Made by a program: the position numbers and the translations under genes
The notes under the pieces: generated by a model
Seen by the model: only the letters and a program-made list of their open reading frames with translations
Database searches by the model: none
Told to the model about the DNA's origin: nothing
Shown: in pieces, positions 53,422 to 62,535 of the stretch
Layout of the letters: every line of letters starts with the position of its first letter
How positions within the stretch are numbered: position 1 is the stretch's first letter
From: Bacteroidota bacterium
GTDB lineage: Bacteria > Bacteroidota > Bacteroidia > Bacteroidales > UBA12077
NCBI GenBank assembly: GCA_020444275.1
Contig: JAHLLG010000003.1
Location: forward strand, 362,147-426,146
Reading direction: 5' to 3'
DNA: 64,000 nucleotides

Positions 53422-54132
53422 ATGAGGAAAGTTTTTATCATATTATTTCTGGGATTTATTAGCCGGTTTATCTATGCACAAGATGAAGTTGCAATGCATT
53501 ACCAGGCTGTTGACCATAAAAAAATTCATTTTGGGTTTACAATTGGTATTAATACTATGGATTTTGATATTACGCCTTCCATGAGTCCTTTTGGTGCCGA
53601 TTCTACTGTTTTATTTCCGGAAATTAACGATCTGGCTCCTGGATTTCATGTGGGTATTGTTTCCGATTTACGCTTAAATGATAATTTCAGTTTACGCTTT
53701 TTGCCGGGTATTGCACTTGGACAAAGAAAAATTTTATTCTACGATAGTGAAAGTAATGTGGTAACTGAAATGCTAATTGAATCTACTTATATTGATTTGC
53801 CACTAACATTAAAATATAAGGCAACACGCATTAATAATACCAGACCCTATTTAATTGGTGGTATTAATGTTCGTAACGATATGGCCCGGAATAAAGAGTT
53901 TAATGAAGATGAAGAGATTTATATAAAGTTAAACCCATTCGATATCTATTATGAGCTTGGTTTTGGTATCGATTTTTATCTGGCATATTTTAAATTTTCT
54001 ACCGAAATAAAATACTCTGTAGGTTTGCTTAATGTAGTTTCATCAGATGCTTACGATGAATATCCACAATATGCCAATTCCATCGATGGTACAAAATCCA
54101 GAATGTTCATGATTTCGCTGCATTTCGAATAA
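53422..54132 (+). CDS. porT: PorT/SprT-type outer-membrane protein of the T9SS
   Basis: 236 residues. Signal peptide to about residue 20 (MRKVFIILFLGFISRFIYAQ), then an eight-stranded beta-barrel (HFGFTIGINTMDFDI, GFHVGIVSDLRLNDNFSLRFLPGIALGQRK, YIDLPLTLKYKATRINNTRPYLIGGINVR, FYLAYFKFSTEIKYSVGLLN) ending in MFMISLHFE. Length and strand order fit PorT/SprT, needed for type IX secretion and gliding, and the position between ubiE and an rRNA methyltransferase plus a TamL gene is the order I remember from other Bacteroidota. It fits the T9SS cargo encoded at 39.7-44.1 kb. Confidence 0.82.
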   Translation: MRKVFIILFLGFISRFIYAQDEVAMHYQAVDHKKIHFGFTIGINTMDFDITPSMSPFGADSTVLFPEINDLAPGFHVGIVSDLRLNDNFSLRFLPGIALGQRKILFYDSESNVVTEMLIESTYIDLPLTLKYKATRINNTRPYLIGGINVRNDMARNKEFNEDEEIYIKLNPFDIYYELGFGIDFYLAYFKFSTEIKYSVGLLNVVSSDAYDEYPQYANSIDGTKSRMFMISLHFE

Positions 54133-54133
54133 G

Positions 54134-54907
54134 CTACATTCTTCTTCTAAATTCGGAGCAGATAATCGATGTTGCTACCGAAATATTTAACGATTCTGAG
54201 GTTTTTCTATCTGGTGGATAATTTGGAATAAAGAGTTTTTTATGAACGTATGGTTTAATTTCATCTGCTATTCCATGCGACTCACTACCCATAATAACTA
54301 ATCCCCATTTAGAAAGCTGCTCATTGTAAATATTTCCTCCTTCGAGAAACGTGCCGTAAATCTTATAATCTTTTAATTTATTCGCTTCAGTTAAAAATTC
54401 TTTTGCATTAACATAATGAACCTTTACCCTAAATATTGCTCCCATAGTCGATTGAACAACTTTGGGATTGTAAAGATCTACACTTTCTTGTGAACAAAAG
54501 ATATGTTTTATTCCAAACCAGTCGGCAATTCGTAGAATGGTACCCAGATTTCCCGGATCGTTAATGTTATCTAAAAAAAGGCTTAATTCAGATTCTATTG
54601 TATTTAAAGTATAGGTGTATGATGGTTGTTTGGCAATGGCAAGAACTTTATTGGGGGTTGATAATGCGCTTATCTTCTTAAGTTCACCTTCTGTAGTTTC
54701 ATTAATATCTATTTGTTTTTTTATTCTATCTACTTGTTTGTTTTGTTCTAACCAAGCAGGGGTTGCAAAAATCTCAGTTATCTCAATCTCAGAGTGTAAT
54801 AGTTCATCAACCATTTTTTCACCTTCAACAAAAAAGCAGTGATAGATTTCACGGTATTTCTTTTTTTTAATGGAATTTATGAATTTAATTTTATTTTTGC
54901 TGAGCAT
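54134..54907 (-). CDS. TrmH/SpoU-family RNA 2'-O-methyltransferase
   Basis: 257 residues from ATG 54907 (the open frame extends to 54973 but would then overlap the divergent gene more). The N-terminal substrate-binding domain (IKFINSIKKKKYREIYHCFFVEG) is followed by the SPOUT knot: LFLDNINDPGNLGTILRIADWFG, YNPKVVQSTMGAIFRVKV, and LVIMGSESHGI...IPNYPPDRKTSESLNISVATSI. It probably 2'-O-methylates a 23S rRNA or tRNA residue; the target is unknown. Convergent with porT (1-bp gap) and divergent from tamL. Confidence 0.93.
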   Translation of the reverse strand: MLSKNKIKFINSIKKKKYREIYHCFFVEGEKMVDELLHSEIEITEIFATPAWLEQNKQVDRIKKQIDINETTEGELKKISALSTPNKVLAIAKQPSYTYTLNTIESELSLFLDNINDPGNLGTILRIADWFGIKHIFCSQESVDLYNPKVVQSTMGAIFRVKVHYVNAKEFLTEANKLKDYKIYGTFLEGGNIYNEQLSKWGLVIMGSESHGIADEIKPYVHKKLFIPNYPPDRKTSESLNISVATSIICSEFRRRM

Positions 54908-54959
54908 GGTTCTTTTTTTAAGTAGTACCTTCAAAATAAAGTGTAAAGATAATAAAGCC

Positions 54960-57302
54960 TTGAAGATTTTCACATTAAAATATCGATCAAAAAAACAGCT
55001 GTTAGGATTTATAATTGCTACTATTTCAGTTATAATGTCATCATGCAGTCCTGTTAAATATGTGGCCGAGGATGAGTATCTTTTGGATCGATACCGTATT
55101 AAAATCAGAGATGGAAACGTAAAAAAAGAAGAAGTAAAGAATTATGTACGACAAAAACCAAATAAACGAATTTTAGGCCTGCGTTTTCATTTGGGAATGT
55201 ACAATTTATCCGGTAAAAATAAAGACACAGGACTTAGTAACTGGTTAAAAACTATAGGTGAAGAACCTGTTATCTATGATGAATTTCTGACAGAGAAATC
55301 AGTCGATTTGTTAAAATCATACCTGGATAATAAAGGATATTATAACTCTGTAGTTAAGGACACTGTTCAGTTAAAACGAAAGCGAGCAAGGGTTTTATAT
55401 AAGATAGAGGTGAATGAACCTTTTAAAATTAATAGTATACGATACACTTGCAGCGATAGTAGTTTAGCCCCGGTTGTATTGCCCGATACAGTGAATTCAG
55501 TAATTGAGCCCGGCGATCATTTCGACATGGATATTCTGGAAGATGAACGTCAGCGAATCGAAACAAGTTTAAAAAACAAAGGATATTACAATTTTAGTAA
55601 GGATTTTATATTCTTTCAGGCAGACAGTTCAGCAAGATTACGCCAGGTTGATTTGGTTATGAACATCCAAAAAATTCAGCAAAAGGGCCCCGAAAGTACA
55701 TATATCAAAAAAAATCATAAAAGATATCGAATTAACAAAGTATATGTATTTACAAATTTCGATCAAAAACAAGCGCTTGCTCAGGGACAGGATTATTACA
55801 ACGATTTGGATACAACCTGTTTAGAGGGAGTGTATTTTATATCGAAAGGTGAAGATGAGTTAAAGAAAAGAGTTATTTTGCAATCTAATTTTATTAAAGA
55901 AGGCGATTTGTACTCTTTGAATAATGCCAATAAAACATACAAGCATCTCAATTCATTACGTTTATTTAAAATAATTAATATTCAATATAAATTAGTCGAT
56001 TCTCTGGCCAATGATAGCTTGAATTTAGGGTATATTAATTGCAATATTAACCTCACAAAGTATTTATTGCAATCATACACTGTGGAGTTACAAGGGACGA
56101 ATTCATACGGAAATTTAGGAGTTGGAGGGAATATTCTGTACCAGCACAGAAGTCTGTTTGGAGGCGCTGAAATTACTGATTTTAGAATAAATGGAGCAGT
56201 AGAATCTATCGATCGTGAAAATATTGTTGGAAATTATTATACAACTGAATTAGGAGGTAATATAACCGTAAATATTCCTAAATTTATTTTACCTATTTTC
56301 AAAGCAGAAAAGTTCAGTAAAAAATATAGTCCTAAAACACAAATTTCGGCAGGTTATAATTTTCAGGATAGAGTTGACTACAGGCGATCAATTGCTAACA
56401 TGTCGTTCGGCTATTTTTGGGATGGTAACAAGTACTTAAAACATTCATTTAAATTGCTGGAATTAAATGCGGTTAATTTACCCGAAATTTCAACGAGTTT
56501 CAAAAATTTTATCGATTCAACATATCTAAAAAGTAGTTATGACAATCATCTGGTTTCGGTAACAAGTTATAGCCTGATATTTAATAATCAGGATATTAAA
56601 AAGCGCCGGGATTTTTATTTCTTTAGGCTAAACTCGGAATTATCGGGGAATATATTGTCTGGAATAAGCGAGTGGGTGCAGGCTGATACTTCTGATAATG
56701 GAAGTTACATGGTTTTTGGTATTCCGTTTTCTCAATACGCAAAATTCGATGTGGATTTTAGATATTATGATATCCTGAACGAATCGAACACTTTGGTTTA
56801 TAGGATTTTCGGAGGAGTGGGGATACCTTATGGAAATTCAGAGTCACTTCCATTTGAAAAGCTTTATTTCTCAGGTGGAGCAAATAGTCTTAGGGCATGG
56901 AGTGTACGAGGATTAGGACCCGGATCGTATACCGGGGGGTCGGCAACAAGATTTCCTAACCAAACCGGCGATATTAAATTAGAAGCCAATGTTGAGTATC
57001 GCTTTAAAATGTTTTGGTTGCTCGAAGGTGCGTTTTTCCTCGATGTAGGTAATGTCTGGTTTTTAAATTCCGATCAGTTCGAAGGTGGATTATTTCATAA
57101 AGACAGATTTTATAAAGAATTTGCTGTTGGTTCAGGATTCGGTACTCGTTTCGATTTTTCTTTCTTTATTTTCAGGTTAGATCTAGGTGTTAAACTTCGT
57201 GATCCTGCCTTGCCAGAAGATAACCGATGGATTATCGGGAACAGGGCGTTGAGTTGGCAAGACGATTTTACAGTTAATATTGGTATTGGATATCCATTCT
57301 AA
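54960..57302 (+). CDS. tamL: TamL, translocation and assembly module lipoprotein (Omp85)
   Basis: 780 residues if begun at TTG 54960; the frame is open to ATG 54870, but that would overlap the divergent methyltransferase by 38 bp and bury the signal peptide. From 54960 the N-terminus MKIFTLKYRSKKQLLGFIIA, then TISVIMSSCS, is a lipoprotein signal with lipobox MSSC. POTRA-like repeats (about 35-370; NKGYYNSVVKDTV, KNKGYYNFSKDF) precede a 16-strand barrel with FSGGANSLRAWSVRGLGPGS (the xRxW variant of the lid motif). Lipid-anchored Omp85 proteins of this kind are the TamA-like partner in Bacteroidota. No tamB is adjacent. Confidence 0.88.
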   Translation: MKIFTLKYRSKKQLLGFIIATISVIMSSCSPVKYVAEDEYLLDRYRIKIRDGNVKKEEVKNYVRQKPNKRILGLRFHLGMYNLSGKNKDTGLSNWLKTIGEEPVIYDEFLTEKSVDLLKSYLDNKGYYNSVVKDTVQLKRKRARVLYKIEVNEPFKINSIRYTCSDSSLAPVVLPDTVNSVIEPGDHFDMDILEDERQRIETSLKNKGYYNFSKDFIFFQADSSARLRQVDLVMNIQKIQQKGPESTYIKKNHKRYRINKVYVFTNFDQKQALAQGQDYYNDLDTTCLEGVYFISKGEDELKKRVILQSNFIKEGDLYSLNNANKTYKHLNSLRLFKIINIQYKLVDSLANDSLNLGYINCNINLTKYLLQSYTVELQGTNSYGNLGVGGNILYQHRSLFGGAEITDFRINGAVESIDRENIVGNYYTTELGGNITVNIPKFILPIFKAEKFSKKYSPKTQISAGYNFQDRVDYRRSIANMSFGYFWDGNKYLKHSFKLLELNAVNLPEISTSFKNFIDSTYLKSSYDNHLVSVTSYSLIFNNQDIKKRRDFYFFRLNSELSGNILSGISEWVQADTSDNGSYMVFGIPFSQYAKFDVDFRYYDILNESNTLVYRIFGGVGIPYGNSESLPFEKLYFSGGANSLRAWSVRGLGPGSYTGGSATRFPNQTGDIKLEANVEYRFKMFWLLEGAFFLDVGNVWFLNSDQFEGGLFHKDRFYKEFAVGSGFGTRFDFSFFIFRLDLGVKLRDPALPEDNRWIIGNRALSWQDDFTVNIGIGYPF

Positions 57303-57388
57303 TTCGCCGGTTAATCTTTTAAAAATAATTAAACACATTCGTAAAACATCTAATTCCGTTAGCTGTTTAATTAATATATTTTATTTAT

Positions 57389-57396
57389 TAAATTTG
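57389..57396 (+). promoter_or_regulatory. Probable -7 box of the class I aldolase gene
   Basis: TAAATTTG (TAnnTTTG), 28 bp before the ATG at 57425. The -33 position has no TTG. Confidence 0.45.
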
Positions 57397-57424
57397 TATG
57401 AGTTGAATCAAAATAATAAAGCAT

Positions 57425-58483
57425 ATGTCATACAATAAAATTCTGGATTTATTAGCCGATAAAGCTGATTATCTGTTAAAGCATAAATCAAATACCGTAA
57501 GTAAAGACTTGTTGCACTTACCTGGTCCTGATTATATCGATCAAGTATTTAGTCAAACCAATCGAAATCCACAGGTTATTAATTCTCTGCAGCAAATGGT
57601 TAATACAGGTCGTTTAGCCGGAACAGGTTACTTTTCAATACTTCCGGTTGATCAGGGTATTGAGCACACCGCAGGAGCTTCTTTTGCTCCAAATCCTTTA
57701 TATTTTGATCCTGAGAATATTGTGAAATTAGCTATTGAAGGAGGTTGTAACGCTGTAGCCTCTACTTTTGGAGTGTTAGCTTCGGTATCAAGAAAGTATG
57801 CGCATAAAATACCTTTTCTTGTAAAGATTAACCATAACGAACTCATGACCTATCCAAATAAGTATGATCAAATCATGTTTGGCACAGTTGAGGAAGCATG
57901 GAATTTAGGTGCAAAAGCTGTAGGAGCAACCATCTATTTTGGTTCTCAGGAATCAAATCGGCAGATTGTAGAAGTTGCAGAAGCTTTTGAACGAGCTCAT
58001 GAATTAGGAATGGTTACAGTGCTCTGGTGCTACAATAGAAATTCAGATTTTAAAAAAGATGGTGTTGATTATCATACTGCAGCCGATTTAACCGGTCAGG
58101 CAAATCATCTTGGAGTTACTATTCAAGCGGATATTATCAAGCAAAAATTACCTACCTGCAATGGAGGATTTAAGGAGATTGGATTTGGGAAAACCAACGA
58201 GAAAATGTATTCAGAACTTACTTCAGAACATCCAATTGATTTAACAAGATATCAGGTGATGAATAACTACATGGGCCGATTTGGATTAATCAACTCGGGT
58301 GGAGCTTCTTCAGGTGCTTCCGATTTGGCTGAGGCTGTATTTACTGCAGTAGTGAACAAGAGAGCAGGAGGTATGGGATTAATCTCTGGTCGTAAAGCAT
58401 TTCAGCGTCCAATGAAAGAAGGTGTTGAATTACTTAATTCAATTCAGGATGTGTATCTTACTAAAGAAATAGATATTGCTTAA
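57425..58483 (+). CDS. fbaB: Class I fructose-bisphosphate aldolase (DhnA/FbaB type)
   Basis: 352 residues. [44 protein letters not shown] is the archaeal-type class I aldolase region, followed by [14 protein letters not shown] (region expected to hold a Schiff-base-type Lys) and [13 protein letters not shown]. The closing [23 protein letters not shown] binds phosphate. It cleaves fructose 1,6-bisphosphate without metal. A class II enzyme is encoded 102 bp downstream, beyond a terminator. Confidence 0.92.
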   Translation: MSYNKILDLLADKADYLLKHKSNTVSKDLLHLPGPDYIDQVFSQTNRNPQVINSLQQMVNTGRLAGTGYFSILPVDQGIEHTAGASFAPNPLYFDPENIVKLAIEGGCNAVASTFGVLASVSRKYAHKIPFLVKINHNELMTYPNKYDQIMFGTVEEAWNLGAKAVGATIYFGSQESNRQIVEVAEAFERAHELGMVTVLWCYNRNSDFKKDGVDYHTAADLTGQANHLGVTIQADIIKQKLPTCNGGFKEIGFGKTNEKMYSELTSEHPIDLTRYQVMNNYMGRFGLINSGGASSGASDLAEAVFTAVVNKRAGGMGLISGRKAFQRPMKEGVELLNSIQDVYLTKEIDIA

Positions 58484-58504
58484 TTAAGTAAAATATATAA
58501 TTTT

Positions 58505-58546
58505 AAGGCAGTCTATCCCAATAGCTATCTGGAGGCTGCTTTTTTC
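58505..58546 (+). terminator. Terminator between the two aldolase genes
   Basis: Stem AAGGCAGTCT / AGGCTGCTTT (10 bp with two G-T pairs), 18-nt loop, T run. It lies 22 bp after the stop. Confidence 0.72.
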
Positions 58547-58585
58547 TTGATAAAAAATAAAAGTAGAAATTAATGATATAAAAAA

Positions 58586-59653
58586 ATGACAAAAAAATTT
58601 AGATCAGGGGTATTATTTGGAGATGAGGTTACACATCTTTTTGAATATGCCAAGGAAAAACAATTTGCTTTACCGGCAGTTAATGTTATTGGAACAAATT
58701 CTATCAATGCAGTATTGGAAACGGCCAGAGATATTAACTCTCCGGTAATAATACAGTTTTCGAATAGCGGAGCTGCTTTTGTTGCAGGTAAAGGTCTCTC
58801 AAATGATAATCAGGAGGCAAGTATTGCAGGAGCAATATCTGGTGCATATCATGTGCATAATATGGCAAAATATTATGATGTACCAGTTGTGCTTCACACA
58901 GATCATTGTGCCAAAAAACTTATACCGTGGGTTGAAGGATTAATTAGAGAAGGTCAGAAATATTTCGAGAATAATAAACAGCCACTTTTTAGTTCACATA
59001 TGTTGGATCTTAGCGAAGAGTCGTTGGAAGAGAATATTGAAATTTCAGCATCATTCCTAAATAAGATGAAGGATATGGGAATGACTCTAGAAATTGAATT
59101 GGGAGTAACAGGTGGAGAAGAAGATGGTGTGGATAATACCCATGTTGATGCATCAAAATTGTATACGCAGCCTGAGGAAGTAGCATATGCCTACGAAAAT
59201 TTATTAAAAGTAAGTCCTAATTTTACCATAGCAGCTTCATTTGGGAATGTACACGGAGTTTATAAACCAGGAAATGTAGTGTTAAGTCCCGAAATATTAA
59301 ATAATTCACAAAAGTTGATCCAGCAAAAATTTAATACTAATGAAAAACCTGTAAACTTTGTATTTCATGGAGGATCGGGCTCAGAGAAAGAAAAAATAGC
59401 CGAGGCAATTAGCTATGGAGCTATAAAAATGAATATCGATACCGATTTGCAATGGGCTATGTGGAATGGTATTTTAAATTATTATAATGAGAATGAAGGT
59501 TTCCTTCAAAGTCAGATCGGAAATCCTAAAGATCCTGACGGACCGAACAAGAAATTCTATGATCCTAGAGTCTGGCTGAGGGCAGGCGAAAAGAGTTTTA
59601 TACAAAGATTATCTGAGGCTTATAAGGATTTGAATGCAGAAAATCGAAATTAA
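58586..59653 (+). CDS. fbaA: Class II fructose-bisphosphate aldolase
   Basis: 355 residues, class IIA length. Zinc and substrate motifs are intact: VVLHTDHCAKKLIPW (catalytic Asp and metal His), LEIELGVTGGEEDGVD, AASFGNVHGVYKPGNV, FVFHGGSGSEKEKI and MNIDTDLQWAMWNGI. It does the same reaction as the neighbouring class I enzyme with a metal mechanism. Own terminator at the end; no obvious promoter box was found. Confidence 0.96.
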   Translation: MTKKFRSGVLFGDEVTHLFEYAKEKQFALPAVNVIGTNSINAVLETARDINSPVIIQFSNSGAAFVAGKGLSNDNQEASIAGAISGAYHVHNMAKYYDVPVVLHTDHCAKKLIPWVEGLIREGQKYFENNKQPLFSSHMLDLSEESLEENIEISASFLNKMKDMGMTLEIELGVTGGEEDGVDNTHVDASKLYTQPEEVAYAYENLLKVSPNFTIAASFGNVHGVYKPGNVVLSPEILNNSQKLIQQKFNTNEKPVNFVFHGGSGSEKEKIAEAISYGAIKMNIDTDLQWAMWNGILNYYNENEGFLQSQIGNPKDPDGPNKKFYDPRVWLRAGEKSFIQRLSEAYKDLNAENRN

Positions 59654-59674
59654 TTTATATGTTTTAATAGGTAT

Positions 59675-59707
59675 AAACCGATTCAAATTAAACGAATCGG
59701 TTTTTTT
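59675..59707 (+). terminator. Terminator after fbaA
   Basis: Perfect 10-bp stem AAACCGATTC / GAATCGGTTT, 9-nt loop, then more T. It lies 21 bp after the stop. Confidence 0.9.
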
Positions 59708-59781
59708 GTTTTAAACCTTATTTTGCAAATAGAGTCAATTTTCGTAAAATTGCTTTTTCTTCAAACTAATATAAATATAAA

Positions 59782-61137
59782 ATGGCAAATGTAGATTTTT
59801 CGAACAGAGATAGTTTTGGAAGTAAATTTGGAGTAATCGCAGCAGCTGCCGGATCAGCAGTTGGATTAGGTAATATTTGGAGATTCCCTTATGTGGCCGG
59901 AGAAAGTGGTGGTGGAGCTTTTGTTTTAATTTACCTTGCATTTATATTTATTATTGGTGTACCGGTAATGCTTTCTGAGTTTGTAATTGGACGAAAAGCG
60001 CAACGAAATACATTTGGTGCTTTTAAAATATTAGCACCAGGGAAACCATGGTTTATTATTGGTATAATGGGGTTAGTTGCTGCTTTCTTCATTTTAGCAT
60101 TTTATAGCACCATTGCAGGCTGGACATTAGAATACATCGTAAAAGCAGTTTCAAATGGATTCAAAGGGCAGGATACTACAATAATCTTTGAATCATTTAA
60201 AACATCCACCTTTAAACCTTTGATGTGGCAGTTTATTTTTATGTTTTTAACAGGATGGATTGTATTTTCAGGTGTAAAAAACGGAATAGAAAAATATACA
60301 AAAGTGTTAATGCCTTTATTGTTTTTCTTAATACTCTTAATGTGTATAAGATCACTTACTCTTGATGGAGCAGCAAAAGGTTTAGAATTTCTGTTCAAAC
60401 CTGATTTTTCAAAAATTACGTGGGGTGTTGTTCTGGAAGCTTTAGGGCAGGCAGCATTCTCATTAAGTATTGGAATGGGCGCATTAATAACATATGGTAG
60501 TTATATTCAAAAAGATAATAATTTATCCAAGACAGCTTTACAAGTTTCATTAGCTGATACTTTAATTGCGCTGTTAGCAGGTGTAATGATTTTTCCTGCC
60601 GTATTTGCTTTAGGTATGGATCCACAAGCTGGTCCTGGTCTGGTTTTTCAGGTTTTACCCGAACTGTTTATGAAAATGCCTGCAGGATATATTTTCTCTA
60701 TAATATTTTTTATTCTATTAGCAGTTGCAGCGTTAACATCAACAGTTTCTTTATTGGAGGTAGTTGTGGCATTTGCATCGGAAGAACTCAAGATTTCAAG
60801 AAATAAAGCTACCATTATTGGAGCAATTGCAATTTGGTTGGTAGGGGTAATTGCTACATTATCGTTTAGCGATTTAAGTCATGTTAAGCTATTTGACTTA
60901 ACCATTTTTGATATACTTGATTACGTATCTGCTAATATTTTATTACCTGTAGGTGCGATGGCAATTGTAATTTTCTTAGGGTGGTTTTTTGGCAAGAAGC
61001 TAATTTTTGATGAGTTATCAAATGAAGGAACGTTAAAAATGAAATTCTTTGGACTCTTTATATTTATTATTAAATTTATTGCACCAATCGCTATTTTATT
61101 AGTATTTTTAAATAGCATTGGTATAATAAAGTTTTAA
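59782..61137 (+). CDS. Sodium-dependent neurotransmitter-symporter-family (NSS/SLC6) transporter
   Basis: 451 residues, LeuT-type fold with about 11-12 helices. The first helix has the unwound GSAVGLGNIWRFPYVAGESG sodium/substrate site, followed by VPVMLSEFVIGR and, in helix 6, QAAFSLSIGMGALITYGSY. NSS proteins import amino acids or related amines with sodium; the substrate cannot be read. Five bases separate it from the HhH gene, so they probably share a transcript. Confidence 0.94.
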   Translation: MANVDFSNRDSFGSKFGVIAAAAGSAVGLGNIWRFPYVAGESGGGAFVLIYLAFIFIIGVPVMLSEFVIGRKAQRNTFGAFKILAPGKPWFIIGIMGLVAAFFILAFYSTIAGWTLEYIVKAVSNGFKGQDTTIIFESFKTSTFKPLMWQFIFMFLTGWIVFSGVKNGIEKYTKVLMPLLFFLILLMCIRSLTLDGAAKGLEFLFKPDFSKITWGVVLEALGQAAFSLSIGMGALITYGSYIQKDNNLSKTALQVSLADTLIALLAGVMIFPAVFALGMDPQAGPGLVFQVLPELFMKMPAGYIFSIIFFILLAVAALTSTVSLLEVVVAFASEELKISRNKATIIGAIAIWLVGVIATLSFSDLSHVKLFDLTIFDILDYVSANILLPVGAMAIVIFLGWFFGKKLIFDELSNEGTLKMKFFGLFIFIIKFIAPIAILLVFLNSIGIIKF

Positions 61138-61142
61138 ACTGA

Positions 61143-62060
61143 ATGATCAAAAGACGATTTAAAGAATATTTTACATTTACAAAAAAGGAGCGCAATGGTA
61201 TAATTGTGCTCCTTTTAATTTTATTTATCCTAGTTATAATCCAGATATTTCAAAACACTAAATCTGTTGGTACAATTGAATTAATGGATGAACAATTCCA
61301 GAAAGATATTGAAGCCTTTGAAAAAGGGTTATTGCCCAAGGAACAAAAAAATAAGACACAAAGGACAGCTCATCAAGCCAGAAAAACAATTATTGAAGAT
61401 AAATGGCATATACCTAACAAACTATTCAGGTTCGATCCAAATACAGTTTCCAAAACACAGTTAAAAGATCTTGGTTTTTCAAACAGGCAGTTAAATACAT
61501 TAATGAATTACAGAAAAAGCGGAGGTCGTTTTTTTGAAAAGAAAGACCTCATGAAAATATACGGCATAAACATAAAACAGTACAAAGCATTAGAATCGTA
61601 TATTGTAATTAATGAACAAAAAGATCAATTGAAAGAAAACGTAACTGTAGAAGAAGAAGTTGTTTTAATTGAACTAAACAGCTCTTCAAAAGAAGAATTG
61701 AAAAGGCTAAGAGGTATAGGTGACGCATATGCAGAACGAATCGTAAAGTATAAATCACTTTTAGGCGGATATTATAGCAGAGAACAATTATTGGAGGTGT
61801 ATGGAATGGATTCTGCTCGTTTTGCAGGATTTCACGATCAGGTTATTATCGATACAAATAAAATTAACAGAATAAATCTAAATACTGCTACATACGACTC
61901 TTTAATTAAGCATCCTTATTTAAATCGATATCAAACCAAAGCAATTTTAAAATACAAAGAAATCGTGGGAGAATTTACTAAAACTGAACAAATCTATCAA
62001 AATAACCTTTTAACTAAAGAAGAGTTTTTGCGAATAAGACCATATTTAAAACTTAAGTAG
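61143..62060 (+). CDS. Membrane-anchored helix-hairpin-helix (ComEA-like) protein
   Basis: 305 residues. One N-terminal membrane helix (about 19-37, NGIIVLLLILFILVIIQIF), a linker, then three ComEA-type helix-hairpin-helix units (about 95-155 LKDLGFSNRQLNTLMNYRKS; 178-240 LKRLRGIGDAYAERIVKYKS; 255-300 LIKHPYLNRYQTKAILKYKE). HhH units bind DNA without sequence preference. Together with comEC (36.2-38.2 kb) it may belong to DNA uptake, but a periplasmic or membrane DNA-binding role is the only firm inference. Confidence 0.85.
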   Translation: MIKRRFKEYFTFTKKERNGIIVLLLILFILVIIQIFQNTKSVGTIELMDEQFQKDIEAFEKGLLPKEQKNKTQRTAHQARKTIIEDKWHIPNKLFRFDPNTVSKTQLKDLGFSNRQLNTLMNYRKSGGRFFEKKDLMKIYGINIKQYKALESYIVINEQKDQLKENVTVEEEVVLIELNSSSKEELKRLRGIGDAYAERIVKYKSLLGGYYSREQLLEVYGMDSARFAGFHDQVIIDTNKINRINLNTATYDSLIKHPYLNRYQTKAILKYKEIVGEFTKTEQIYQNNLLTKEEFLRIRPYLKLK

Positions 62061-62210
62061 TTTTTTATTTTGACAATTGAATAAAAAAATTGTATCTTTA
62101 TTAAATGCAGATTGCTAGTTTAATATACTGGTGTATAGTGCGTTAAATAATACTTTAAGGACTTAAAAATATTTTATCGAATTTTTTTAATATTTTTTAG
62201 GTGAATATTT

Positions 62211-62241
62211 TTGAAAAGTGTGTATTAAATTAATATTTTTG
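62211..62241 (+). promoter_or_regulatory. rpsU promoter
   Basis: TTG (62211-62213), 20-bp spacer, TATTTTTG (62234-62241), leader about 27 nt. A second TATTTTTG at 62206-62213 overlaps the -33 box and may be an additional start. Confidence 0.75.
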
Positions 62242-62275
62242 CGGCTCAAATTTTAAAAAAATTAAGGAATAAATT

Positions 62276-62467
62276 ATGATAGTAGTACCATTAAAAGAAG
62301 GTGAAAACATTGAAAGAGCTTTAAAAAAGTTCAAGAGAAAGTTTGAAAAAACAGGTGTTGTTAAGGAATTAAGGGAAAGACAAGCTTTTACTAAGCCATC
62401 TATTAAGAAAAGAGAGCAGAAGAAAAAGGCTATCTACGTTCAACAAATGCAACAAGAAGAGGAATAG
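62276..62467 (+). CDS. rpsU: 30S ribosomal protein S21
   Basis: 63 residues, normal length. MIVVPLKEGENIERALKKFKRKFEKTG and the basic RQAFTKPSIKKREQKKKA are S21. In Bacteroidota, S21 sits with the 16S rRNA 3' end that hides the anti-Shine-Dalgarno sequence. Followed by xer and hpf genes, all in one direction, ahead of tRNA genes. Confidence 0.97.
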   Translation: MIVVPLKEGENIERALKKFKRKFEKTGVVKELRERQAFTKPSIKKREQKKKAIYVQQMQQEEE

Positions 62468-62469
62468 AG

Positions 62470-62535
62470 CATATAGGGTGAGTACCGTGCCAATAGGTAT
62501 TTGAGTTACTTCTAATTTTTAAATTACCCTATATG
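62470..62535 (+). promoter_or_regulatory. Inverted repeat sequestering the xer start codon
   Basis: CATATAGGGT (62470-62479) and ACCCTATATG (62526-62535) are perfect complements (10 bp) 46 nt apart. The last three bases of the right arm are the xer ATG, and the left arm begins 3 bp after the rpsU stop. If the mRNA folds, the start codon is paired. Possible uses: translational control of xer or limiting read-through. Confidence 0.6.

Noticed and set aside
57425..59653. Aldolase pair as a duplication
   Set aside because: The two proteins belong to unrelated aldolase classes with different motifs.
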